A stretch of DNA of 64,000 bases from Glaciecola sp028401415 (GTDB lineage: Bacteria; Pseudomonadota; Gammaproteobacteria; Enterobacterales; Alteromonadaceae): the NCBI RefSeq assembly GCF_028401415.2, contig NZ_CP171821.2:3596001-3660000 (forward strand). The letters run 5' to 3'. A program made the translations under genes and the position numbers. This document shows, piece by piece, positions 8,129-16,252 of the stretch (positions within the stretch are counted from its first letter, which is position 1; every line of letters begins with the position of its first letter). The notes under the pieces are model-generated. The model did not search any database, had not been told where the DNA came from, and was given only the letters and a program-made list of their open reading frames with translations.

Positions 8129-9435
8129 TTTTTGTATACCAATCCGGCTTTCATAACAAATGATGGCGTTTCGAGCAGGTCGATATCCTCAAGCGGATTA
8201 CCATCCACCGCGATTATATCTGCACTTGCATCGCTGGCGATGACGCCTACATTGCCGCTTTGACCGAGCGCCTGGGCCGCAACTGATGTTGCCGCGCGTA
8301 AAACTTCATTGCTTGGCATGCCAAATCTGACCATTCGGGAAAGTTGTTTAGCGTTATCGCCGTGAGGGTAAACGCCCGCGTCAGTGCCCAATATAATTTT
8401 AGCGCCAGCGTCTACCGCCTTTTTAAAATTGTCACGCTGGGTTTGGCCAGTCATACGTTCTTTTTCGAGGCTTTCTTCTAAAATACCGGCAGCTTCACCT
8501 TCACCGAGTATGTATTCCGTGACATAAATATCCATGGAAAGATAGGCGCCCTGCTTAACTGCCAGTTCGATTCCTTCTTCATCAATAAAGCTGGCATGCT
8601 CAATAGTATCAACGCCGGCCTTTAGCGCGTTGATTATGCCCTCAGTGCCGTGCGCATGAGAGGCAACCTTTAGCCCGTGGGAATGAGCCTCTTCCACTAT
8701 AGCCGTGAGTTCTTCAATGGTGTATTGAGGCGCACCGACTTTAGTGCCTTTCGATAATACGCCGCCGGTGGAACATGTTTTGATTAAGTCAGCGCCATAC
8801 TTAATATTTCGCCGCACTTTGCTTCTGGCCGCCCACGGCCCATCTGCCACACCTTCGCCCAGTAAATTATATTCAGAAGGAAGCAAATTGTTGTCAGAGC
8901 AATGGCCGCCAGTAATGCCAATAGGGGGTCCAGACACAAACATATGCGGGCCAGGAATATCGCCCTCGGCAATCGCGTCACGCAGGGCAACATCCGCAAA
9001 ACTAGGTGCACCAACATTGCGCACAGTGGTAAAACCGGCCATGAGCGTCCGTTTTGCATTCACTACGCCGTTAATCGCCGCTCTCTCGTGAGAAACTCTA
9101 AGGCGTTTGTAGCCGTGGTCGGTCGCCATTGATGTTAAATGCACATGCATATCAATCAGGCCGGGCAGAATAGTTTTGCCTTCAAGCGATATTATGGTTG
9201 CGCCCTCTGGTGCATTTAATGCGCTTTGTGATGAGACCTCAACAATAAGGCCATCTTTAATAAGCAATGCTGGGTTATCGATGAGTTTACCGCTTTCGCT
9301 GTCAAACATTGCATCAGCGCTAAGGTAAATAGTTTCATCTGTCGCAGAATGCGTGGAACTGGTAACTAAAAGAGAAAAAGCGAATAGGGCGCTGGGGAAG
9401 CACTTAGCAATAAAATTCATAAATATCGTGTTCAT
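8125..9435 (-). CDS. Secreted amidohydrolase family protein (imidazolonepropionase/Xaa-Pro dipeptidase-like)
   Basis: This 436-residue metal-dependent hydrolase has an N-terminal signal peptide (hydrophobic core PSALFAFSLLVTSS, then THSA), so it is probably periplasmic. Amidohydrolase landmarks appear in order: GLIDMHVHLTS (HxH metal pair near residue 97), GADLIKTCSTGG (the Lys that is often carbamylated), KVASHAHG, DTIEHAS, and LGTDAGVYPHGDN (metal Asp). The family includes cyclic-imide, imidazolone and Xaa-Pro (prolidase-like) hydrolases; the substrate cannot be read from sequence. It stands alone between convergent and divergent neighbours. The start could also be the Met five codons later. 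No strong ribosome site was seen for either. Confidence 0.85.
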   Translation of the reverse strand: MNTIFMNFIAKCFPSALFAFSLLVTSSTHSATDETIYLSADAMFDSESGKLIDNPALLIKDGLIVEVSSQSALNAPEGATIISLEGKTILPGLIDMHVHLTSMATDHGYKRLRVSHERAAINGVVNAKRTLMAGFTTVRNVGAPSFADVALRDAIAEGDIPGPHMFVSGPPIGITGGHCSDNNLLPSEYNLLGEGVADGPWAARSKVRRNIKYGADLIKTCSTGGVLSKGTKVGAPQYTIEELTAIVEEAHSHGLKVASHAHGTEGIINALKAGVDTIEHASFIDEEGIELAVKQGAYLSMDIYVTEYILGEGEAAGILEESLEKERMTGQTQRDNFKKAVDAGAKIILGTDAGVYPHGDNAKQLSRMVRFGMPSNEVLRAATSVAAQALGQSGNVGVIASDASADIIAVDGNPLEDIDLLETPSFVMKAGLVYKN

Positions 9436-9507
9436 GTGTGTAAGAGCAAACTACAATGAGCATAGCCCACTTACTAAGGTGCATCAACCTGCGCAAACAT
9501 TCTTATA

Positions 9508-10170
9508 ATGCCGGCTAAACCACTCACATCAAACGCGTATCAAATAGAGCTCGCTATATTGGCAGCTGGAAGCAGCCAACGATTTGGCGGGATAAAGCAA
9601 TTGCATAAGTATGGTGACATGACTTTGTTGCAAAGGGTATGTGAGCAATTAAACCAGTCGAAAAGTCAATTTATGCACTTTCGTGTAATGCTTGGTGCAA
9701 ACGCTGAGCGAGTGAGCGCTTCGCTTAATGAATGCTATGACTGTCGCCATGTAGTGCATTGGCAGCGCGGGATGAGTGAGAGCATTAAGCAAGCAGTTCA
9801 CTGTGTGAGTGAAAAAACCACTCACCTGATGGTATGCCTGGGTGATCAGATAGCAATAAGCAGTGATGATATTGATGCACTTGTTCAGGCAAGTAGAGCG
9901 TGGCCCCAAAGGCTCGTTTGTGCCCAGTTTAAAAGTGATTGTCAAAACAAAGTAACAACAGTAAACGGCGTGCCCGCGATTTTCCCGCGAGCGTACTTTA
10001 AAGACTTACTTGCCCTTCAAGGCGATAAAGGCGCGCGAGCATTGCTTGCTTCGTCCAGCCATGCCGCGCCCAGCGATACGCCAATTTGCGTCAATATGCC
10101 AAATGCGGCTGTCGACATTGATACCCAAAGTGATCTGGAAGCGCTAAGTCGCTCTGGGTTTAAACGGTAA
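9508..10170 (+). CDS. MocA/MobA-like molybdenum cofactor nucleotidyltransferase
   Basis: The 220-residue nucleotidyltransferase has the GT-A type N-terminal signature LAILAAGSSQRFGGIKQL (residues about 14-31) and the MVCLGDQ motif near 112-118, where the acidic metal ligand of MobA/MocA proteins sits. The family transfers CMP or GMP to molybdopterin. MocA-type enzymes make molybdopterin cytosine dinucleotide, the form used by the xanthine-dehydrogenase family. The gene converges on, and overlaps by 27 bases, the molybdenum hydroxylase large subunit at 10144-12330. This strongly suggests that it supplies that enzyme's cofactor, but CTP against GTP specificity is inferred from this context. Confidence 0.78.
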   Translation: MPAKPLTSNAYQIELAILAAGSSQRFGGIKQLHKYGDMTLLQRVCEQLNQSKSQFMHFRVMLGANAERVSASLNECYDCRHVVHWQRGMSESIKQAVHCVSEKTTHLMVCLGDQIAISSDDIDALVQASRAWPQRLVCAQFKSDCQNKVTTVNGVPAIFPRAYFKDLLALQGDKGARALLASSSHAAPSDTPICVNMPNAAVDIDTQSDLEALSRSGFKR

Positions 10171-12330
10171 ATCTCTGTATCGCTTGCCCGACGCTGCAAA
10201 CACTGCATTACTTATCGCCGCGGGGAAAGGTCCCAAGCCGGGCTCACCTAAGCCTGTTGGGTCATCGCCATTGTCGATGAAGTGCGAGCGCACAACAGGC
10301 ATTTCATTGATGCGTAGCACCGGGTAATCATGAAAATTTGAATTTACTACCGCGCCGTTTTTAAACTCAATTTCGGTACGAAGCGACAATGCGGTAGACA
10401 TTACCACCGCACCTTCCATTTGCGCTCGCGCGCTGTCTAAGTTAAGCACTTGTCCACAGTCGACTGCGCAATCTACCTCTAATACTTTGATATCGTCACC
10501 GTTCACTTCCACTAAAACCGCCATTGCAACATATGATTGAAAGCTATAGTGCACGGCAATACCAATTCCCTGGTTGTCAGGAAGTTGGTCTCTCGTATGC
10601 CATTTCGACTTTTCAGCTGCGAGTGCTAACGCACCTTTCGAACGCCTAACTTGTTCCGCTTGTTCAGGGTTTTTGTTGTTGTCGTAGAGCTTGTTTAAAA
10701 ACGTGAGTGTGTCTTGGCCGCTTTTATGAGCAAGTTCATCTGCAAAAGCGCCAAAAGCGAAGCCGTAGAATATTGCGTAAACTGCGCGGTACCAACCAAT
10801 GCGTGTATGGCGTTTTGCCTCGCCAGATTCTGTGCGCATATTGGCAATACCAAAAGGATGATCAAATACATTACCAAGGGCGCTATCTGGCGCTCGCTCT
10901 ACACTTTCATCAAACAGAGACGCTATTGGCATAAATGCCGCTCGATGTAGCCACCCAATCACATTCCCCGTCTCGTCAAACCCAGCTTCAATGTGCTGAG
11001 CATTAATAGAATGGTAATAGCCGGTTCGAGTATCTTCTTCCCTTGACCACGTCAGCTGTACGGGTGCGCCGACTGCTTTTGACAAAGCGGCGGCTTCCTG
11101 CACGTAGTCGCACTTAAACTTACGTCCAAAGGCTCCACCTGCCATGGTGACGTGAACGAGAATATCTTTTGCTTCGCGCTCTAAATATTGCGCTAACACG
11201 CTTTGAATATCAGCAGGACTTTGCGTGGCGGCCCATACTTCGCAGCTATCATCCTGCACCCAAACTACGCTGGCATTGGGTTCCATAGGTGAGTGCGATA
11301 AGTGTCCGCCAGTGTAAGTTGCACTGTGTTTTTGTTTTGCCTTGGCAAGGGCTGCATCAACATCCCCTCTTTGTGCCGTCACTTTTGCGGGTTTTTCTAC
11401 ATTTTTTACTAATTGCGCTTTGTAGAGCTTCGAATCATAACTTTTATTCGGGCCTAAATCCCATTCAATGACTAGCTTTTTGGCAGCCTGCTGCGCTGTC
11501 CACGTATTGTTTGCAACAACACCCACGCCGCCAACTGAGCCATAAGGGACGGCCATTCGAGGAATTTCAACGACGGCCTCGACACCGGGCATTGCCAGCG
11601 CTGTGCGTTTATCAAGACTTTTTAGCTTCCCCTCAAACACGGGGCAATGCACAACTGCACCGTACTTCATGCCCGGTACTTTTGTGTCTACACCATAAGT
11701 TAACTCGCCTTTGATGATATCGCCTTGATTGTGGCGAGCGAGATCAGAACCAATGTATTTGTAATCCGGCTTTTTCTTCAGCGTCACAGTTTCAGGCGTT
11801 GGCATATCTGCTGCCAGTGAGGCAAGTTCGCCATAGCCAAGTTTTTCGCCTGTACTGCGATTGATTACAAAGTGAGATTGCGCATAACAGTCATCTTCTG
11901 AGACCTGCCATTTTTTAGCAGCAGCGGCAATTAACATAAGCTTAGCTGCAGCGCCTGCCTCGCGCATGGGAATGTACATGACACGTATGCTGGCAGACCC
12001 GCCAGTCGCTTGTGGGCCGTAGAGATCTTCATTTCCGTCAGCTTGTTTCACGCTCACTCTAGACCAGTCAGCTTCGAGCTCATCGGCCACAGCCGCCGGA
12101 AGGGCTGTGCTGATCCCTTGCCCCATTTCGCAGCGCCCGCAGTAAATGAGGGTATCGCCGTTTTCGGCAATGTGTACAAATGCATTTGGGTTGAAGGTGC
12201 TGCTAACTTCATGCTCTAGCCCCAGCTTTGCCAGTGCAAGGTTAGGGATGTTAAGACCCAGCCAAAGGCCACCGGCAACAACGCCAGAGCGTTTAATAAA
12301 TGAACGTCTGCTTACGTTTTCAATACTCAT
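10144..12330 (-). CDS. Molybdopterin-binding large subunit of a xanthine dehydrogenase-family oxidoreductase (IorB-like, Tat-exported)
   Basis: The roughly 728-residue subunit starts at the ATG at 12330, which has a perfect AAGGAGG site; a longer open frame to 12363 lacks one. The N-terminus holds a twin-arginine signal, SRRSFIKRS, followed by a hydrophobic stretch, so the folded Mo enzyme should be exported to the periplasm. Cofactor motifs include MAGGAFGRKF in the middle and GEPGLGPFPAAISNAVF near the C-terminus, where the catalytic Glu of the family lies. The pattern matches isoquinoline 1-oxidoreductase beta subunits and related periplasmic aldehyde dehydrogenases. The true substrate, an aldehyde or N-heterocycle, is unknown. 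It follows the 2Fe-2S subunit with a one-base gap, so the two are translated together. Confidence 0.9.
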   Translation of the reverse strand: MSIENVSRRSFIKRSGVVAGGLWLGLNIPNLALAKLGLEHEVSSTFNPNAFVHIAENGDTLIYCGRCEMGQGISTALPAAVADELEADWSRVSVKQADGNEDLYGPQATGGSASIRVMYIPMREAGAAAKLMLIAAAAKKWQVSEDDCYAQSHFVINRSTGEKLGYGELASLAADMPTPETVTLKKKPDYKYIGSDLARHNQGDIIKGELTYGVDTKVPGMKYGAVVHCPVFEGKLKSLDKRTALAMPGVEAVVEIPRMAVPYGSVGGVGVVANNTWTAQQAAKKLVIEWDLGPNKSYDSKLYKAQLVKNVEKPAKVTAQRGDVDAALAKAKQKHSATYTGGHLSHSPMEPNASVVWVQDDSCEVWAATQSPADIQSVLAQYLEREAKDILVHVTMAGGAFGRKFKCDYVQEAAALSKAVGAPVQLTWSREEDTRTGYYHSINAQHIEAGFDETGNVIGWLHRAAFMPIASLFDESVERAPDSALGNVFDHPFGIANMRTESGEAKRHTRIGWYRAVYAIFYGFAFGAFADELAHKSGQDTLTFLNKLYDNNKNPEQAEQVRRSKGALALAAEKSKWHTRDQLPDNQGIGIAVHYSFQSYVAMAVLVEVNGDDIKVLEVDCAVDCGQVLNLDSARAQMEGAVVMSTALSLRTEIEFKNGAVVNSNFHDYPVLRINEMPVVRSHFIDNGDDPTGLGEPGLGPFPAAISNAVFAASGKRYRDLPFKPRAT

Positions 12331-12331
12331 A

Positions 12332-12799
12332 TTAAACCTCCTTGCCCAATTCAAGTGCAGCATCAGATATCGCGGCTTTTATCCTCTGATAGGTGCCGCA
12401 ACGGCAAATGTTTCCTTGCATAGCGGTGTCGATTTGATCTGATGTCGGAGAAGCGTTTTGAGCTAACAGGCTTGCAGCGTTCATAATTTGCCCTGCTTGG
12501 CAGTAGCCGCATTGAGGTACTTTGTGTTTCAGCCACGCCTTTTGCAAGGGGTGATCATGCTCAGGAGCAAGCCCTTCAATGGTGGTAACGCTTTTGCCAG
12601 CAACCGCAGAAAGCGGCATTACGCATGAGCGCGCGGCCTGGCCATCAATATGCACTGTACAGGCGCCGCACACGGCCATGCCGCAGCCAAACTTGGTGCC
12701 GGTGAGCTCCAGCCTATCGCGCAAAAACCACAGCAGAGGCATTGCCTCGTCTACATCAATTTCAAATGCTTTTCCATTTATCGTGACTGACTTGGCCAT
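12332..12799 (-). CDS. 2Fe-2S subunit of the molybdenum hydroxylase (IorA-like)
   Basis: The 155-residue electron-transfer subunit binds two [2Fe-2S] clusters. The plant-ferredoxin-type N-terminal domain carries CGCGMAVCGACTVH and a further Cys in ARSCVMPL. The C-terminal helical domain carries CGYCQAGQIMNA and GNICRCGTYQRI. This arrangement is diagnostic for the small subunit of the xanthine dehydrogenase/isoquinoline oxidoreductase family. It has no signal peptide and is presumably carried across the membrane with the Tat-tagged large subunit encoded one base downstream. No FAD subunit is present, so electrons probably pass to a cytochrome rather than to NAD. That last point is inference. 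Confidence 0.92.
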   Translation of the reverse strand: MAKSVTINGKAFEIDVDEAMPLLWFLRDRLELTGTKFGCGMAVCGACTVHIDGQAARSCVMPLSAVAGKSVTTIEGLAPEHDHPLQKAWLKHKVPQCGYCQAGQIMNAASLLAQNASPTSDQIDTAMQGNICRCGTYQRIKAAISDAALELGKEV

Positions 12800-12926
12800 G
12801 TCGTTTACCTGTTTGGATCATCAAAATAGAAGTATGGTCAATCTTTAAGCACTATACAAGACTATGGATTCAAAAGAGGCGCCAAGTGAAGATGGCAGCC
12901 TGAGGGGCACAGCGAACAGATTCGAC

Positions 12927-14180
12927 CTATTGCTCGTCTCTCAGAGCCTTCGTTAACAATGGCTTCATAAAGGCAGGCTCTACCTTATCGATAACGATTT
13001 CATTGCAGCTTTGAAAACGACTAAAGCGCATTACAGACTTTGCAAAGGCTAATGCGAGCTTTTCTAAGTCAATCATGGTGCTCTTTCGCACATTGCTTTC
13101 AAAGCAACTTGCTTCAAAGTAAAGCGCCCTTATTTGAAGTCTTTTGGCGCTTCTGAGCGCTTTACAATCCATGCGTCCAATAAACATGTCGCGATATAAC
13201 ATCGGTAAACTAAAGTAACCGTATTTGCGCTTCGCTTGGGGCACATAGCATTCGATTTGGTAGTCAAAGTTGAAAATTTCGCTCAGGCGTTGGCGTTGTA
13301 TGGTGCTGTTATCAAAGGGTGAGAGTATCTTTAATCCGTTGTCAAGTCTTTGCATTGGTTCATCAAATGCGGATTTAGTGCATACAAAACGTGCGCCTGA
13401 TGGCAGCATGACTTCTTCTAACTCACCAGATTTAAGCATATTTTTAAGTTTTCTGTGGACAATAGAGTTAAGTTCTGGATTCTTTCGTAAATAAGTAAAA
13501 GACTTTTGAGCAACAACACCATGGCATTTCAATTGCTCCCTAATTAAGTATTCAGCAAACTCATCAAGGGTAGGTAGTGAGCAATCCACTGCAACTGGAA
13601 GGACTCTTTCAGTTAAATCATACACTTTTTGAAAACCGTCACGGCGGGCGATCATTAAATCCCCCTCCATGAATAATTGCTCAATGGCTTTTTTGGCGGG
13701 CTTCCAATTCCACCAACCGTTTTGTGCGCTCTTGCCGCCCTCAAAATCCCGAGAGCGCATAGGTCCCCCTCGCTCAATGGTGTGAAGCACTTTTTGCATG
13801 AGTTTTCGATCAGGATTTTTATGCCAGTGTGTTTTTCCATTTTTCAGCGCATGTTTGTATGGAAGAGAGAAGCGATAGTGGGAAATTGGCAAATATGCAG
13901 CGGCGTGTGACCAATATTCAAACACAAATTTAGACGACAAAAGCTTATCGAGCATGGACGGGCAATAGTCATTTGCTCTTGTAAACAAGACATGATGATG
14001 TGCGCGCTCAATTACAGAAATGGTATCAATCTGCACATAACCTAAGTGTTCAAGTGCATTGTGGACAGCGCTGATACCCTTGCCGAAAGGTCGAGTTTTC
14101 AATAGGCCCTGCGCCGAAAGCGCTAATCTTCTTAGCTTTGTGCGGTCGCTTTTTGTTTTGATTTCTCTCACAACAATCAC
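12927..14180 (-). CDS. YcaQ/AlkX-type winged-helix DNA glycosylase
   Basis: The 417-residue protein belongs to the winged-helix 'HTH_42' family that includes E. coli YcaQ (AlkX) and Streptomyces AlkZ, which excise alkylated bases and unhook interstrand crosslinks. The N-terminal region reads LGYVQIDTISVIERAHHHV. The Q-I-D triplet (Gln50-Asp52) fits the QxD catalytic motif of AlkX-type enzymes rather than the QxQ of AlkZ. Further family blocks are EYWSHAAAYLPISHYRF and LSPFDNSTIQRQRLSEIF. There is no signal peptide. Its neighbours are unrelated, so it appears to be a single-gene unit. The family call is secure; substrate range is inferred from the motif. Confidence 0.85.
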   Translation of the reverse strand: MIVVREIKTKSDRTKLRRLALSAQGLLKTRPFGKGISAVHNALEHLGYVQIDTISVIERAHHHVLFTRANDYCPSMLDKLLSSKFVFEYWSHAAAYLPISHYRFSLPYKHALKNGKTHWHKNPDRKLMQKVLHTIERGGPMRSRDFEGGKSAQNGWWNWKPAKKAIEQLFMEGDLMIARRDGFQKVYDLTERVLPVAVDCSLPTLDEFAEYLIREQLKCHGVVAQKSFTYLRKNPELNSIVHRKLKNMLKSGELEEVMLPSGARFVCTKSAFDEPMQRLDNGLKILSPFDNSTIQRQRLSEIFNFDYQIECYVPQAKRKYGYFSLPMLYRDMFIGRMDCKALRSAKRLQIRALYFEASCFESNVRKSTMIDLEKLALAFAKSVMRFSRFQSCNEIVIDKVEPAFMKPLLTKALRDEQ

Positions 14181-14197
14181 ACTAGCGATTGGCTAAG

Positions 14198-16252
14198 CTA
14201 TGGGGTATTTAAGCTATTGATCCATGCTGCTATTGCCAGGGCCTCATCTTCAGGCACCTGCGGCATTGGCGGCATAGGCGTCGCAAATTCAGGCCAGTTT
14301 TGTGGTTCAGGACTGTAAATCAATTCAACGATGCGTTCATCACTATAACCACGCTTTGCAATTGCTTTAAAAGAAGGGCCAATCACACGTTGCTCAGCTT
14401 TATGGCAGGCAACACAAGTATTTTTGACCAGCAGTGGTTCAACGTCGGGATAGTTGGGCGCACCAGACTCATGATTACTCGCTACAAGCGCCGCGGACGA
14501 TAAGCTTGCACTTGCTTTGCCCGAGCGTTTTGTCGACAGCTCACTGAGCGCAACTTTTTCGCCCTCGGGAATATTGTTCAAGGTGTAATAAGCGGCGTCG
14601 TGCAATAAGGGTTTGCTACCGTCAGCGGTGATAATGCCATTGAGCTTTATCTCATGAACATAGTATTGACGAAGGTTGTTTACGACGACTCTGACTTTTT
14701 TACCATCATCCGATACTTTTACTCCTTGTATATCGAGCGCTTCGATATTCATTTGTGGGCTGCCGTAAACAGGATGATATTTGTAGTTATAGCTTTTACC
14801 CACATAACTGTCTAAGTCCTCGGCGCTAGCTTTATCTATGGCTAGCGTAAACTCAATTTCAAATCCGTCGGGCATTGCGCGCACGGTCTTCATTTCTAGG
14901 GGCATACGGCCCGTCCAGGTTAAAATCTCTAAGCCAGAGTTAGTCACGCCTGCAGATCCCCAGCCACGATTTGTTTGCCCTACCAGCATTCTGCCGTCAT
15001 TTGACCAGTTCAGGCGCATAACGCCAGACTGAAAGCCGGACCTAAAGTCAAATGCAACGCCTTGATATTCATCGTTTACTTGCTCAAGTGCGACTCTCAT
15101 AATTTTGCTTTGGCCTTGATCGCCCACAAATAGCTGCCCCGCAAAAGGACCAAAACTCCCACCAGTGCTATCGCTCAGTATTTCAGAATTTGATACCCCA
15201 AGGATCCCGTGAGGCAGAATGACCGATGGCAAGGTCAAAGCAGGAATGTCTTGTTTGACGTCTTGTAAATAATCGGGGTTTTCTTCATCTCTAATGTTTT
15301 CGGGTTTGACAAAAAAACCATTTTCTTTAATTTGACGTTTGTCGACTCGGGCATAAAACTGCTCCGAGGATAAGGATATTGGCGACCCCTCTTCTTGTGA
15401 CCATTTTAAACCGGCTGGATGACCAGTGAAGCTACCTTTTTTGACGTGCCATAAACCGCCCGAGCCTATCCAGTCTCCTTGGTTGTCGGTATAAAATAAT
15501 TCGCCCTTGTACATGCCCAGGCCAGCAGGGGAACGCATGCCGGTTGCCCATGGCTCAAAGCTCCCGTCGGGATGAATTTTTAAGGTCCAACCGCGCCACG
15601 GTACGCGACTTTCTCCGCGCCACCACTCTTCGTTTCCAAACGCTACGTTAAAGGTGACAAACATGCCGCCGTCAGGGGCAAGTTTTGGTCCGAAGGAGTA
15701 CTCATGATAATGGCTAGAAAGCGGCCATGAGTGAACTGTTTCATAAATATCGGCTTTACCGTCTCCGTCGCTGTCCTGCAACTTTGTTAGCTCACCGCGC
15801 TGGGCAACAAATAGTGCGCCTTCATGGTAGAGCATGCCTAGCGGCTCATGTAAACCGTTTGCATATAAGGTAAAAACCGGTTGTGTGCCGCCTTCCATTG
15901 TTGGGTTTTCAATTAGCCATACTTCGCCCCTGCGGACACTCACGGCTGCGCTACCATCGGGCATCGTCGCAATACCGCCTACTTCAAGATGGATGCCCTC
16001 GGGTACCGGCAAGGTCGTCATGCGGTAGTAGTGTCCTTCGTTTGCAGCCTTGCTGCTCAGCGGGCTTTGCGCAACTGCGCTTTGTGAGATTGAAGCGAGC
16101 ATGATTGCGCTAAAAATCAACGCGCGTGTTGCGCTAATATAGCCATGCAAGTGCTTCATGTGATTTTTCCAAATGCTGTGCATTTTCATCATAATGGTGC
16201 GTCTATTGCCGAATGATAGGTTTGCGTGTTTGCCTAAGCTTTTGTTCATCAT
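14198..16252 (-). CDS. Beta-propeller (PQQ-dehydrogenase-like) protein with C-terminal cytochrome c domain
   Basis: A predicted exported oxidoreductase of about 684 residues. After a signal sequence (core RALIFSAIMLASISQSAVA) comes a sorbosone/glucose-dehydrogenase-like beta-propeller, with repeated blade motifs such as EPLGMLYHEGALFVAQRGELTKL and DSDGDGKADIYE. A C-terminal single-haem cytochrome c domain follows, with CVACH and a distal Met in ATPMPPMPQ. The ATG at 16252 shares its A with the TGA of the upstream gene (TGATG), indicating translational coupling; an alternative start at 16159 would give a shorter leader. The architecture resembles planctomycete-type membrane dehydrogenases. It likely oxidises a sugar or sugar derivative and passes electrons to the haem. 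The substrate and cofactor (PQQ or none) are unproven. Confidence 0.75.
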   Translation of the reverse strand: MMNKSLGKHANLSFGNRRTIMMKMHSIWKNHMKHLHGYISATRALIFSAIMLASISQSAVAQSPLSSKAANEGHYYRMTTLPVPEGIHLEVGGIATMPDGSAAVSVRRGEVWLIENPTMEGGTQPVFTLYANGLHEPLGMLYHEGALFVAQRGELTKLQDSDGDGKADIYETVHSWPLSSHYHEYSFGPKLAPDGGMFVTFNVAFGNEEWWRGESRVPWRGWTLKIHPDGSFEPWATGMRSPAGLGMYKGELFYTDNQGDWIGSGGLWHVKKGSFTGHPAGLKWSQEEGSPISLSSEQFYARVDKRQIKENGFFVKPENIRDEENPDYLQDVKQDIPALTLPSVILPHGILGVSNSEILSDSTGGSFGPFAGQLFVGDQGQSKIMRVALEQVNDEYQGVAFDFRSGFQSGVMRLNWSNDGRMLVGQTNRGWGSAGVTNSGLEILTWTGRMPLEMKTVRAMPDGFEIEFTLAIDKASAEDLDSYVGKSYNYKYHPVYGSPQMNIEALDIQGVKVSDDGKKVRVVVNNLRQYYVHEIKLNGIITADGSKPLLHDAAYYTLNNIPEGEKVALSELSTKRSGKASASLSSAALVASNHESGAPNYPDVEPLLVKNTCVACHKAEQRVIGPSFKAIAKRGYSDERIVELIYSPEPQNWPEFATPMPPMPQVPEDEALAIAAWINSLNTP

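Noticed and set aside
8744..9132. Plus-strand frames opposite the amidohydrolase (and similar frames opposite other genes)
   Set aside because: They are antisense shadows of well-supported genes, with no motifs, ribosome sites or independent spacing.
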